Notes: generated from the letters alone by a model not told the origin. A stretch of 31,690 bases of DNA from Bacteroidota bacterium (GCA_023417815.1 JAEZEI010000060.1:1-31690), one strand, 5' to 3'; counted from the first letter of the stretch, positions 22,797-30,894 are shown. A program made the numbers and translations.

Positions 22797-24113
22797 ATGA
22801 TAGACAGGCTCCTAAAGTGGAAAAGAAGGCCGGATGCCATACGTCCGGATATAAAATTCGGAAGGTATAGCGATAATAATAAGTCGGTAGCCAAGGCAGG
22901 CCTGTGGACTGAATCGGAGAACCTGTTCAAGGAAAAAGAATTCCGCAACAGCATCAAAACATTCTTCGAATACCTGAGGGATGATGAGGCAGGGAATGTT
23001 GAATTCCGGGAAGTGGGAGATGAATTTGCATTTGAGATATACCAGGGATCGAAAATATTGAGGGGAGAAAGTAAAAAAGAATGCATCCACACTTGGGTTG
23101 AGCTCGCCCGGATGTCGCAGCATTCTGTTCCGGTAATGCGCAGGCTGCTTGAACAGAATTTCAATCTTTTTTACAGCCGTTATTCGCTTAATGGTGAAAA
23201 GCTGATGATGCAATTTGACACCGAGATCGACGCTGCGAATCCCAACAAACTTTATTATGCCCTGAAGGAACTGGCCATAATGGCCGATAAACAGGATGAC
23301 CTGCTGGTCCAGGATTTCCAGTCGCTTGAAAAGCTGGATATGGAACATGTTCACGAACTGCCGGAGGCAGAAAAGGAAGTGAAGTATGAATTCTTCAGGA
23401 AAAATATCCGTGAATCCCTTGACCAGGTGAACACGCTTGATGCTGAAAAGTATACAGGAGGAGTTGCATACCTTCTGCTGGCATTGCTGTACCGGATCGA
23501 TTTTCTCATAGTTCCCGAAGGCTGGCTGATGCACGAACTGGAAAGGATACAGTCTATTTATTTTAAAAAGGACAACCTGAGTAATATTGAAAAGAACAGG
23601 CAGATGCAGCAGGCCATCGAAAAACTGGAAGAGATCAGCAAGGAAGATTTTTACAGGTACCTGTTCAGGAGCAAAAGCACTTTCGCCATCAGGCTTCCCA
23701 AGAATTATTCGAATGTTTCCGAGGCCATCACCAATGCGAACAAAAGCATGATATGGTATCGTGACAATAAATACCCGGAGATCGCGCGGCAGATCTGTGA
23801 ATACGGTATCTCCTTCTGCCAGTACACTTACAGTCTTCCAAAAGTGGTCACAGAATATTTTCAACTGCTGATGGAGATCAATTACAGCGAGTATTTCAAC
23901 AAACTGGGGTTCAGCCTGACCTTCTATAATCATAATAAAGGAAAATTCGATCCCTTTTCAATTGAAACGGAAATCGAAAGGATCACGAGGAAATGGAAAG
24001 AAAAATTTTCGGGACTGAATTTCAGGACCAGCAGGCTTAAATACGACAACCTTGTAAACTTCAACCATTCATTCACCACGGAATTGTCCGAGCTGAACCT
24101 TGAAACCGACTGA
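22797..24113 (+). CDS. Hypothetical protein with a YbjN-like segment, partner of the downstream protease
   Basis: 438-residue soluble protein without signal peptide or membrane segment; no named family was recognised. Residues about 45-160 look like a YbjN / type III chaperone-like fold (SIKTFFEYLRDDE ... FAFEIYQGSKILRGESKK ... VMRRLLEQNFNLFYSRYSLNGEKLMMQFD ... YALKELAIMADKQDDLL). A similar pattern occurs at the C-terminus of the protease encoded next (LYKFLLEENYKLNSL ... FKRLFELADKYDRLL). The remaining 280 residues are mainly helical and charged. Stop and next start overlap as TGATG, so the two are translationally coupled and probably act together. A 189-bp gap separates it from divergent dnaN. 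Confidence 0.75.
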   Translation: MIDRLLKWKRRPDAIRPDIKFGRYSDNNKSVAKAGLWTESENLFKEKEFRNSIKTFFEYLRDDEAGNVEFREVGDEFAFEIYQGSKILRGESKKECIHTWVELARMSQHSVPVMRRLLEQNFNLFYSRYSLNGEKLMMQFDTEIDAANPNKLYYALKELAIMADKQDDLLVQDFQSLEKLDMEHVHELPEAEKEVKYEFFRKNIRESLDQVNTLDAEKYTGGVAYLLLALLYRIDFLIVPEGWLMHELERIQSIYFKKDNLSNIEKNRQMQQAIEKLEEISKEDFYRYLFRSKSTFAIRLPKNYSNVSEAITNANKSMIWYRDNKYPEIARQICEYGISFCQYTYSLPKVVTEYFQLLMEINYSEYFNKLGFSLTFYNHNKGKFDPFSIETEIERITRKWKEKFSGLNFRTSRLKYDNLVNFNHSFTTELSELNLETD

Positions 24114-25213
24114 TGACAACACAGGAGATCATAGAGAAATACCAGGTGGCGATCATCCAGATCTCAGCTCCTACGGGAAATGGTACCGGGTTTTACCTGA
24201 AAGAGTATGACCTCATCGTGACCAACAATCACGTAACAGGCGGCGCGCCGGAAGTTGCGATCCAGGGCCGGTCCTTTCCTAAAAGACTTTCGAGGGTTTG
24301 GTATGCAGATGAGAAACATGATCTCGCTTTCCTGCAACCACCGGATGATATAGAATTAGGTGTAGTATCGCTCGGAAATTATGAAACCCTGAAGGATGGT
24401 GATAATATCCTGGCCATAGGTCATCCATACGGACTAACGTATACGGCTACCCAGGGCGTGATAAGCAAAGTGGACCGGATCAGGAACGGTCTGAAATATA
24501 TCCAGATCGATGCAGCTATAAATCCCGGCAACAGTGGCGGTCCCCTGGTTAATAACACGGGTGATGTTATCGGTGTGAACTCATTCATCATCCGCGGCGG
24601 CGACAACCTGGGCTTTGCGCTCCCCGTTAGTTATTTGAGGGCCGCTCTTGAACTTTATGCTCCTCACCGCGGCGAAACATCCACCCGCTGCCCTGCATGC
24701 GATTTCCTGGTAACAGAAGAAAATATTGATTCAGCTAAGTATTGTCCCAATTGCGGAACCGAGGTAAAACTTGCGGTGATGCCGGAGAAGGAAGCTGAGC
24801 CTTATGGTATAGCAAAAACCATTGAGGCGATCCTGAGGGACCTTGGCAAGAATGTGAAACTTGCAAGGAATGGAACCAATAACTGGGAAGTTGAAGAAGG
24901 CGGTGAGCAGATCAAGATCAGTTATAATCCCGACAACTATTTCATAGCCGGTGATGCCTTCCTGTGCCAGCTGCCGAAGGAACCATCACAAATTAAACCG
25001 CTTTATAAATTCCTGCTGGAAGAAAATTACAAGCTCAACTCACTCGTGTTAAGCTGCACCGGCCAGGATATTGTGCTGAGCTGCATGATGTATGATCTTG
25101 ATCTTACCCACGAAAAGGGGATGAAACAATTCAAAAGACTTTTCGAACTTGCTGATAAATATGATCGCCTGCTGAAGTCGGAATTCGGCTGTGTAGACAG
25201 GTTAAGAGAATGA
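24113..25213 (+). CDS. Cytoplasmic trypsin-like serine protease with zinc ribbon and YbjN-like domain
   Basis: 366-residue protease of the S1C (HtrA/Deg) type but with no signal peptide or PDZ domain. The catalytic domain (about 5-185) has His40 (TNNHV), Asp70 (KHDLAFL) and Ser141 (NPGNSGGPLV). A four-Cys zinc ribbon follows (CPAC at 193-196, CPNC at 211-214). The C-terminal 230-355 part (IKISYNPDNYFIAGDAFLCQLP ... LADKYDRLL) resembles the YbjN/T3SS-chaperone fold and could recruit substrates or the upstream partner. It overlaps its upstream neighbour by 1 nt and recX by 4 nt. A cytoplasmic protein-quality or damage-response role is inferred from lack of export signal and linkage with recX. 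Confidence 0.88.
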   Translation: MTTQEIIEKYQVAIIQISAPTGNGTGFYLKEYDLIVTNNHVTGGAPEVAIQGRSFPKRLSRVWYADEKHDLAFLQPPDDIELGVVSLGNYETLKDGDNILAIGHPYGLTYTATQGVISKVDRIRNGLKYIQIDAAINPGNSGGPLVNNTGDVIGVNSFIIRGGDNLGFALPVSYLRAALELYAPHRGETSTRCPACDFLVTEENIDSAKYCPNCGTEVKLAVMPEKEAEPYGIAKTIEAILRDLGKNVKLARNGTNNWEVEEGGEQIKISYNPDNYFIAGDAFLCQLPKEPSQIKPLYKFLLEENYKLNSLVLSCTGQDIVLSCMMYDLDLTHEKGMKQFKRLFELADKYDRLLKSEFGCVDRLRE

Positions 25214-25677
25214 TGGAAAGAAAGAATATCGGTTTGGAAATGGCCGGCATCAAAATAAGACAGTATTGTGCCTACCAGGAAAGATGCCATAGCGAAGTGA
25301 TGGAGAAACTTTTTTATTTCGGTCTCAATGAAGATGAATCCGGGGAAGTGGTGAGCCAGCTTATTTCTGAAGACCTTCTTAACGAAGAAAGATTTGCCAG
25401 GGCTTTTGCGGGAGGAAAGTTCAGGATGAAAGGCTGGGGCAAGAATAAGATAAAAGCTGCTTTGAAACAGAAACGCGTAAGTGATTATTGTATCAGGAAA
25501 GGACTTGAGGAGATCGGGGAAGACGATTACCAAAAGCTTTTTGAAAAGTTGTTCCGGGAAAAGTCAGCATCATTGCGCTCTGAAAAGAATAAATGGAAGA
25601 AGATGGCGGCGATCCGTTCTTTTTTGTTGCAAAGAGGTTTTGAGCACGACAGGATAAATGAAGCCTTTTCAGGCTGA
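25210..25677 (+). CDS. recX: Regulatory protein RecX
   Basis: 155-residue RecA modulator that binds RecA filaments and limits recombinase activity. The three-helix repeats are visible: QYCAYQERCHSEVMEKLFYFGLNEDE (repeat 1), ISEDLLNEERFARAFAGGKFRMKGWGKNKIKAALKQKRVSDYCI (repeat 2, with the RFA-AF and WG-N-I signature) and KWKKMAAIRSFLLQRGFEHDRINEAF (repeat 3). Length is typical. It overlaps the protease gene by 4 nt (ATGA) and is the last gene of the operon. recA is not in the window. Pairing with a protease rather than recA is unusual. Confidence 0.92.
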   Translation: MMERKNIGLEMAGIKIRQYCAYQERCHSEVMEKLFYFGLNEDESGEVVSQLISEDLLNEERFARAFAGGKFRMKGWGKNKIKAALKQKRVSDYCIRKGLEEIGEDDYQKLFEKLFREKSASLRSEKNKWKKMAAIRSFLLQRGFEHDRINEAFSG

Positions 25678-26007
25678 TCAGCCCCTGCACCCTTCCAGCT
25701 CATCTGCGCAGAACGAAGAAGCTTCCAGTGCTTCCTGGCAATATGCAAAGGTGTGCTTTTTACAAGCCTCTGCACAATCTTCACACACCCTGATGCAAAC
25801 CTGGACAAGCTGCCCGGCCTTTTTACTTGCGAAACTCATCATCCGGGAAGTCACTTTGCATATCTCTGCACATTCCAGGCATAGTTGTACGCAGTGAGAT
25901 ACGTCTTCCCTGTTTTCTTTTGCTCCCAGCGAAGCAGCATGCAAACAAACCGCGGCACAATGATTCACAGCCTCAATGCATCTCTCGTATCGCTGGAATG
26001 AATTCAT
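25678..26007 (-). CDS. Cys-rich four-helix-bundle protein (DUF326 / copper-storage Csp-like)
   Basis: 109 residues starting MNSFQRYERCIEAVNHCAAV; the frame is open to 26178, but the extra N-terminus overlaps the divergent gene and has no Csp features. There are 14 Cys, most in helical C-x(2,3)-C spacing (C39, C43, C46, C50; C71, C75, C78, C82), as in DUF326 and Csp3 proteins that store Cu(I) inside a four-helix bundle. No Tat or Sec signal, so it would be cytosolic. The stop abuts the recX stop on the other strand. It shares a divergent upstream region with the methionine-sulfoxide reductase gene, suggesting a common copper or redox stress setting. Confidence 0.85.
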   Translation of the reverse strand: MNSFQRYERCIEAVNHCAAVCLHAASLGAKENREDVSHCVQLCLECAEICKVTSRMMSFASKKAGQLVQVCIRVCEDCAEACKKHTFAYCQEALEASSFCADELEGCRG

Positions 26008-26059
26008 AAAATTTTCGCGGCAAATCCCGAGCCATTTAGCAGAATTACCGGGGTACAAG

Positions 26060-26067
26060 TACCTTTG
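26060..26067 (+). promoter_or_regulatory. -7 box of the fRMsr gene
   Basis: TACCTTTG, an exact TAnnTTTG match, lies 4 nt before the ATG at 26072. This predicts a leaderless mRNA. Confidence 0.55.
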
Positions 26068-26071
26068 ATGT

Positions 26072-26557
26072 ATGGCAGAAGACCTCAGGATAATTTCAGG
26101 AACGAAGGAAGAACAATACCAGGAACTGGTACCACAGGTAGAAGGGTTATTGACCGGGGAAACAGATCTTATTGCCAACCTTGGAAATGTATGCGCTGCA
26201 CTGAAGGAGCAGTTCAGGTGGCTGTGGGTCGGATTCTACCTTGTTAAAAATGGCGAACTTGTTCTTGGTCCTTTCCAGGGGCCTGTTGCCTGTACCCGCA
26301 TAGCTTTTGGAAGAGGGGTTTGCGGAACTGCATGGAAACAGAAAGAAACATTGATCGTTCCGGATGTTGAGAAATTCCCGGGTCATATTGCCTGCAGCAG
26401 CGCCTCCCGTTCAGAGATCGTAATTCCGGTTATTAAAAATGAAGAAGTGATAGGAGTGCTCGATGTGGACAGCGAGGCTTATGATCAATTTGATGAAACC
26501 GATAAAAAATACCTTCAGAAGATAATTTCACTCATAACCTTCCCGGATCATTTCTGA
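26072..26557 (+). CDS. msrC: Free methionine-(R)-sulfoxide reductase (GAF fold)
   Basis: 161-residue cytoplasmic enzyme that reduces free L-methionine-(R)-sulfoxide using thioredoxin-type electrons. It is a single GAF domain with all landmarks of fRMsr: LWVGFYLVKNGELVLGPFQG, three conserved Cys (VACTRI, RGVCGTAW, HIACSSAS), ETLIVPDVEKFPGHIAC and SEIVIPVIKN ... GVLDVDSEAYDQFDE. Length agrees with the family. Start at 26072 is set by the -7 box 4 nt upstream; an out-of-frame ATG at 26068 is ignored. It converges on the glycosylase gene with a 10-bp overlap and diverges from the Cys-rich protein. Confidence 0.93.
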   Translation: MAEDLRIISGTKEEQYQELVPQVEGLLTGETDLIANLGNVCAALKEQFRWLWVGFYLVKNGELVLGPFQGPVACTRIAFGRGVCGTAWKQKETLIVPDVEKFPGHIACSSASRSEIVIPVIKNEEVIGVLDVDSEAYDQFDETDKKYLQKIISLITFPDHF

Positions 26558-27144
26558 TCCTTCCAGCCCCAGAGATACCTGCAGGCATAAGTTCTGTAGG
26601 GGCTCCACTTTAAGGCGATCTTTTCCATATCCGCTTTAAGCTTCTTCCGGTCCGTGGTATCCAGCCCGTATAGTTTTGCCATTGATTGCTGGATACCCAG
26701 GTCATCCACAGAGAAAACATCTTCTCTTCCCAGGGTGAACATCAGGATCATTTCAGCAGTCCATCTTCCCACGCCTTTTATCTGCACCAGGAAGTTTATG
26801 AGGTCTTCATCGTTCATTTTATGGACCTGGCGATCTGTGACATTCTTTTCATGAAAGAAAGAGCAAACATTCCTTACATAATGCGTTTTTGAATTTGACA
26901 ACCCAATGGAACGCAGGGTTTCAAAATCGATTGCAAGTATATCTTGCGGTGAGGGAACTTTTTTGTTGAACAGGTCCAGGAAGCGTTGGTAGATCACCGC
27001 GGCAACCCTGGTGCTTAATTGCTGGCTGATAATTGAAGAAACGATATGCAGGTGCACATTATTCCTTTTCTGCAGTTTGAATTCTTCCTGCAGTGCAATT
27101 ATCTTTTTTAGTTTTTTGTCTTTTGAGAGATGCTCCCTGTGCAT
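26548..27144 (-). CDS. DNA-3-methyladenine glycosylase II family (AlkA-like)
   Basis: 198-residue HhH-GPD base-excision enzyme that removes alkylated purines. The helix-hairpin-helix is IKGVGRWTAEMILMFTLG and the catalytic Asp sits in VDDLGIQ. ISSIISQQLSTRVAAVIYQRF and the C-terminal WSPYRTYACRYLWGW are also typical. The ATG at 27144 (MHREHLSKDKK) is chosen: it lies one base after the cysS stop, whereas the upstream ATG at 27183 would overlap cysS. No N-terminal TBP-like domain as in E. coli AlkA, so this is the short type. Translation is likely coupled to cysS. Convergent with the fRMsr gene. Confidence 0.9.
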   Translation of the reverse strand: MHREHLSKDKKLKKIIALQEEFKLQKRNNVHLHIVSSIISQQLSTRVAAVIYQRFLDLFNKKVPSPQDILAIDFETLRSIGLSNSKTHYVRNVCSFFHEKNVTDRQVHKMNDEDLINFLVQIKGVGRWTAEMILMFTLGREDVFSVDDLGIQQSMAKLYGLDTTDRKKLKADMEKIALKWSPYRTYACRYLWGWKDQK

Positions 27145-27145
27145 A

Positions 27146-28633
27146 CTAAATAAAGTTCCATGAAATGTTACCGTCCTTTTCATCCTTTAAGGCAATGCCG
27201 AGTGCGGAAAGCTTATCACGGATCTTATCAGAGGTTACATAATCCTTTTTGCCCCGGCTTTCTTTACGGATCTCGATCAGCAATTGTATGACACCATCCA
27301 TCACTTCAGTATTCTGTTCATTGACAGGCTGCATACCCATAATGTCTTCAAGGTATAGCGTGAATTGATCTTTCATTTTTGACAGCGTGGATGATGAAAG
27401 CGCAGACATTGGGATATGCCCGGCCTTCAGCGAATTGATTACCGGAACGATCTCGAACATATTTGCGATAACCCTTGCTGTGCTAAAGTCATCATCCATG
27501 AATACCGGGAATTCATCCAGCCATCCATTCACCTTCTCATCAAGAACTTTATCGCCCGCCGATTGGGTTTCGCTGGTAAAACCCTTCAGGATCTCATACG
27601 ATTCCCATAAACGCTTAAAGGCCTTTTCGCTTGCCTCCAAAGCTTCACTGCTGAAATCGAGCGTGCTGCGGTAATGACTTTGAAGAATAAAGAACCTTAT
27701 GGTCATGGGATGAAAAGCCTGGGTAAGCAGGTGATGATCGCCTGAGAACATTTCAGTGAGCGTGATATAATTATTATAGCTCTTTCCCATCTTCCTGCCG
27801 TTAACTGTGATCATATTATTATGCATCCAGTAGCGCACAGGGTTCTTATGATTGCAGATGGTGCTCTGGGCTATTTCGCTTTCATGGTGAGGGAACTGGA
27901 GGTCCATTCCACCGCCATGAATATCAAACTGGTCGCCCAGGTATTTTGTGGCCATTGCCGAGCATTCGATGTGCCATCCCGGGAAGCCCATTCCCCACGG
28001 GCTCTTCCATTGCATAATATGTTCGGGTGCGGCAGCCTTCCACAATGCAAAATCCGCTTTATCTCTTTTCTCTTCCTGCCCTTCCAGTTCGCGGGTCGTT
28101 TCAAGAAGATCATCCATTACCCTTCCGCTCAGCTTTCCGTAATCATGGCTTGCAGCATATTTTTTTACATCGAAGTAAACCGAACCGTTTACCTCGTAGG
28201 CGAAGCCTGCCTCCATGATCTTTTCAATCATTCCGATTTGTTCGATGATATGCCCGGTTGCCGTAGGCTCAATGGTCGGCTCAATGCAATTGAACATCTT
28301 CATACCCTTATGGAAAAGATTGGTGTATTTCTGCACCAGCTCCATTGGCTCAAGCTTTTCAAGGATTGCTTTTTTGCTCACCTTATCCTCGGCTTCACGA
28401 CCTTCCTCCTCGAAATGACCGGCATCAGTGATGTTTCGAACATAGCGAACCTTTAAACCCATGTGTGTCAGGTAACGGTATACAACGTCAAATGTGATGT
28501 AAGGGCGCGCATGTCCCAAATGACTTTCGCCACTCACTGTTGGTCCGCACACATACATTCCCGCATAGCCGGGTGTGATCGGTTCAAAAACTTCTTTATT
28601 CCTGGTGTAGGAATTATAGATCATCAAAGCCAT
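27146..28633 (-). CDS. cysS: Cysteine--tRNA ligase
   Basis: 495-residue class I synthetase charging tRNA-Cys in the cytoplasm. It has the zinc Cys and HIGH-type motif in YVCGPTVSGESHLGHARPYI, YVRNITDAGHFEEEGRE, zinc ligands in WHIECSAMATKYLGDQFDIHGGG, MDLQFPHHESEIAQS and the KMSKS loop as KMGKSYNNYIT. The C-terminal helical bundle and DALR-type part end in SDKIRDKLSALGIALKDEKDG, usual for CysRS. Length is standard. A perfect -7 box lies 20 nt upstream. The glycosylase gene follows after one base and probably shares the transcript. Confidence 0.97.
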   Translation of the reverse strand: MALMIYNSYTRNKEVFEPITPGYAGMYVCGPTVSGESHLGHARPYITFDVVYRYLTHMGLKVRYVRNITDAGHFEEEGREAEDKVSKKAILEKLEPMELVQKYTNLFHKGMKMFNCIEPTIEPTATGHIIEQIGMIEKIMEAGFAYEVNGSVYFDVKKYAASHDYGKLSGRVMDDLLETTRELEGQEEKRDKADFALWKAAAPEHIMQWKSPWGMGFPGWHIECSAMATKYLGDQFDIHGGGMDLQFPHHESEIAQSTICNHKNPVRYWMHNNMITVNGRKMGKSYNNYITLTEMFSGDHHLLTQAFHPMTIRFFILQSHYRSTLDFSSEALEASEKAFKRLWESYEILKGFTSETQSAGDKVLDEKVNGWLDEFPVFMDDDFSTARVIANMFEIVPVINSLKAGHIPMSALSSSTLSKMKDQFTLYLEDIMGMQPVNEQNTEVMDGVIQLLIEIRKESRGKKDYVTSDKIRDKLSALGIALKDEKDGNISWNFI

Positions 28634-28653
28634 TGCAAAGAGAGGTTGAGGTG

Positions 28654-28661
28654 CAAAGATA
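28654..28661 (-). promoter_or_regulatory. cysS: -7 box of cysS
   Basis: Minus strand reads TATCTTTG, an exact consensus match, 20 nt before the ATG. Confidence 0.6.
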
Positions 28662-28680
28662 TGCGGAAAGAACGCTCTGT

Positions 28681-29817
28681 CTAAAGTACCGGTTCTTTAT
28701 AGAAAAGGTCGGCGATTATAGGATAGTGGTCGCTCAGTTTTTTCTTAACCCTTACAAATTGTTCAACCGTGAAATCAGGGTCGGCAAAGATATGGTCGAT
28801 ACGAAGCGTGGGAGAGATGCTGTAATAGGTTCTGCCGATCCCTGTTCCTTTTTCAGTGTACGCATTCTTCAGTCCCTTCCCAATGGTTTTATATGCGCGG
28901 CTGTTCGGCACATCATTGAAATCACCACAAACAATTACGGGGTAAGGACTCTGGTCTATTGCCCTGCGGATACGCTCACTTTGCACCTGCCGGCGGGTAA
29001 ACCCCGTTTTGAACCTGCGTAAAAGGCTTCTCGATTTCTGTATATCGTTACCATCATTGAGGGAGGGTTTATCAATAAAGTGCTTATTGTCTTCACTGAA
29101 TTTCAGCGACTGAAGATGGGTATTAAAGATCCTGAACGTATCGCCATCCCGGTCTATATCCACGTATTGGAAAATGGAGTTGTAATCATTCGGGGAGTAG
29201 CTCACATTATGTCGGCTAACGATCGGGTAGCGACTGAAGGTGATGAGACCGAAGTGATGTTCGCCATCAAAATCGAGCTTAGGATTATAGGTATAGTGAA
29301 AGTAGGGAAATCCAAGGTCTTCCAGGAAATTGGGAATGTAGTTAATGGCTTCGGGTACCGAATCACTGGCAACCATTTCCTGGAAACAGGCTACATCAGG
29401 CATATGCTCGTTGATCATATCGAGCATGTCTTCCTTACGCTGCGGATTTTTCTTGTGTTGCAGGATCTCGAAGTGTTGCACGTTCCAGCTCATTATTCGC
29501 AGGTTCTTCTCATTTTTCTGCATCACAAAATTTGGACTCAGCCTTACCTGTACAAGGTGCTGCAAAGGGCCCCACGCCGCGAGAATGAATATGGTACTTA
29601 TAAGAATGAACACCGGCCTTGCGAATAGCCAGAAGAGAAAGAACCCTAAGAGAATTAACAAAAAGTAAAACGCTGCGAGTGGAAAAAATCCAAGGAACCA
29701 GAACCGTTGCTGATCAAAGTTCCCGGCATAACAGCCAAGAAGGAAAAATATTCCTGTAAGAATATTTGCAATGATGAAAAAAAGCCTGGTAAGCCGCCTC
29801 AATTTGCTCAAACCCAT
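28681..29817 (-). CDS. Membrane-anchored endonuclease/exonuclease/phosphatase family protein
   Basis: 378 residues. The first 85 carry about three membrane segments (LFFIIANILTGIFFLLGCYAG, FWFLGFFPLAAFYFLLILLGFFLFWLF, PVFILISTIFILAAWG). The rest is an EEP phosphodiesterase domain with its metal and catalytic motifs: IMSWNVQHFE, VACFQEMVAS, FRIFNTHLQSL, PVIVCGDFNDVPNS and the final SDHYPIIADL. Substrates in this superfamily range from DNA to phospholipids and phosphosugars, so the target is unknown. The domain would face the periplasm or cytoplasm depending on topology, and three segments leave that open. A TATCTTTA box 4 nt before the ATG suggests a leaderless message. Confidence 0.9.
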   Translation of the reverse strand: MGLSKLRRLTRLFFIIANILTGIFFLLGCYAGNFDQQRFWFLGFFPLAAFYFLLILLGFFLFWLFARPVFILISTIFILAAWGPLQHLVQVRLSPNFVMQKNEKNLRIMSWNVQHFEILQHKKNPQRKEDMLDMINEHMPDVACFQEMVASDSVPEAINYIPNFLEDLGFPYFHYTYNPKLDFDGEHHFGLITFSRYPIVSRHNVSYSPNDYNSIFQYVDIDRDGDTFRIFNTHLQSLKFSEDNKHFIDKPSLNDGNDIQKSRSLLRRFKTGFTRRQVQSERIRRAIDQSPYPVIVCGDFNDVPNSRAYKTIGKGLKNAYTEKGTGIGRTYYSISPTLRIDHIFADPDFTVEQFVRVKKKLSDHYPIIADLFYKEPVL

Positions 29818-29821
29818 GCAT

Positions 29822-29829
29822 TAAAGATA
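29822..29829 (-). promoter_or_regulatory. -7 box of the EEP-family gene
   Basis: Minus strand reads TATCTTTA, one base from consensus, with 4 nt to the ATG at 29817. Confidence 0.4.
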
Positions 29830-29874
29830 ATTCAAGTACGTGAATGGCTGAGGAAGAAATCCTCTAAGGGAAAT

Positions 29875-29900
29875 AAAAAAAGGCCGCATATGTGCGGCCT
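29875..29900 (-). terminator. Rho-independent terminator of the His/Cys-motif lipoprotein gene
   Basis: AGGCCGCA-tatg-TGCGGCCT forms a perfect 8-bp stem, with a T-run on the minus strand. It lies 24 nt beyond the stop. Confidence 0.85.
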
Positions 29901-29923
29901 TTAAGAATATGGTTGAATTTATC

Positions 29924-30424
29924 TTATTGAGGTAAAGGAGCGCCTACCTGAACAGCACAATCGTGGCCAGGCTGTCCATGCGGTGGATTAACCGCTGGTT
30001 TTGCGCCACTGATAACAGAAGGTTTGGCCTGGGTTGGAGTTGCAGTCATAGGTGTTGCCTGGGTTACTACAGGTGCCTGGGTTCCAGCGGTGGGAGCTGA
30101 ATTTAAAGGAGCACCAACTGCTATGTCGCAACGATGGCCTGGTTGCCCGTGCGGAGGATTTGTACCAGCCGCAGTTTTAGAGGTTGTGTTCGTGATCACC
30201 GGTGCAGCCTGCTGAGGCTGAACCTGTACGGGGTTATTGTTCAGTACAGGTGCTGCGGTGGTAATATTTTGAGCCCCGGAATCAACTGTAGGTATTGCAG
30301 CTGCCTGGGTTGTGGTATCATTGGTTGAAGGCAGCGAATTGTCGTATGCCGGGGTGTCATTCCCGCTACATGCGCTGAAAGCTATTAATGTTGCAATGCC
30401 GCCGGTTAATAGAAGGGTCTTCAT
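29924..30424 (-). CDS. Low-complexity lipoprotein with duplicated NPPHGQPGH-C motif
   Basis: 166 residues from the ATG at 30424 (MKTLLLTGGIATLIAFSACSG), a lipoprotein signal with lipobox FSAC. The upstream ATG at 30448 falls inside the -7 box and is rejected. The mature protein is Pro/Thr/Ala/Gln-rich and probably disordered, apart from two copies of one motif: NPPHGQPGHRCDIAVGAPL (mid-protein) and NPPHGQPGHDCAVQVGAPL (C-terminus). Each copy has two His and one Cys, suggesting metal or heme binding or a surface cross-link site. I recall this motif in other Bacteroidota lipoproteins, but no function is known. Single-gene unit with its own promoter and terminator. Confidence 0.8.
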   Translation of the reverse strand: MKTLLLTGGIATLIAFSACSGNDTPAYDNSLPSTNDTTTQAAAIPTVDSGAQNITTAAPVLNNNPVQVQPQQAAPVITNTTSKTAAGTNPPHGQPGHRCDIAVGAPLNSAPTAGTQAPVVTQATPMTATPTQAKPSVISGAKPAVNPPHGQPGHDCAVQVGAPLPQ

Positions 30425-30445
30425 TATTTTGATGAGTTTAGCCTG

Positions 30446-30453
30446 CAAAGCTA
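30446..30453 (-). promoter_or_regulatory. -7 box of the His/Cys-motif lipoprotein gene
   Basis: Minus strand reads TAGCTTTG, an exact consensus match, 21 nt before the chosen ATG. Confidence 0.5.
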
Positions 30454-30526
30454 ATGAATCCCGCGCACAACCTGAAGGGCCTGGAACGTTAAAGTTGAGG
30501 TCTGGAAAGGCTTTTAAGATTGAGTG

Positions 30527-30784
30527 TCAGCGATTATCAAGTTTTTGTAAGTAATCTTTCCCATCATCCGAAACAAAGGCACACATTACTTCCTTGCCAT
30601 TGAGAAGGATGGGCCTGATGTCGATAAGTTTTCTCTTGTAAAGTCCCGACAGTGATGCGCCAAAATGTTTTGGCAGGCAGGGCTCACCACGGGATTCCAT
30701 TTCCCTGCACTCACTTAACTTTTGTTGCATGAGCTTGGTAAGCGGCCGGTATGATGATCTGGTTTTCAAAACGGGAACGGACAA
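30527..30784 (-). CDS. Small hypothetical protein, possibly winged-helix
   Basis: 85 residues, soluble. No family was recognised. The order helix (YRPLTKLMQQKLSECREMES), helix (ASLSGLYKRKLIDIRPI) and then a hairpin-like stretch (GKEVMCAFVSDDGKDYLQKL) resembles small winged-helix proteins in which 'LYKRGLI' starts the recognition helix. DNA binding is therefore possible, but this rests on pattern alone. Gene limits are uncertain, since no clear promoter or ribosome site was seen. It sits alone between the lipoprotein and the DUF2383 gene. Confidence 0.55.
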   Translation of the reverse strand: MSVPVLKTRSSYRPLTKLMQQKLSECREMESRGEPCLPKHFGASLSGLYKRKLIDIRPILLNGKEVMCAFVSDDGKDYLQKLDNR

Positions 30785-30894
30785 TTAGACAATCAGATAT
30801 TGTACCGAACAATTTCGTTTAGCGTTATGCGTTAGAATGCGCTGTTTTTTCGCCTTATCCCTGCAGTTATTTGGAAAAAATTCTACAGATGGAA

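Noticed and set aside
22812..23933. Long open frame (373 codons) on the minus strand inside the 438-residue gene
   Set aside because: It is the antisense of a gene with overlapping start/stop coupling to its neighbour and a recognisable fold pattern. The minus-strand product is rich in Phe, Ile and His with no domain, typical of an antisense shadow.
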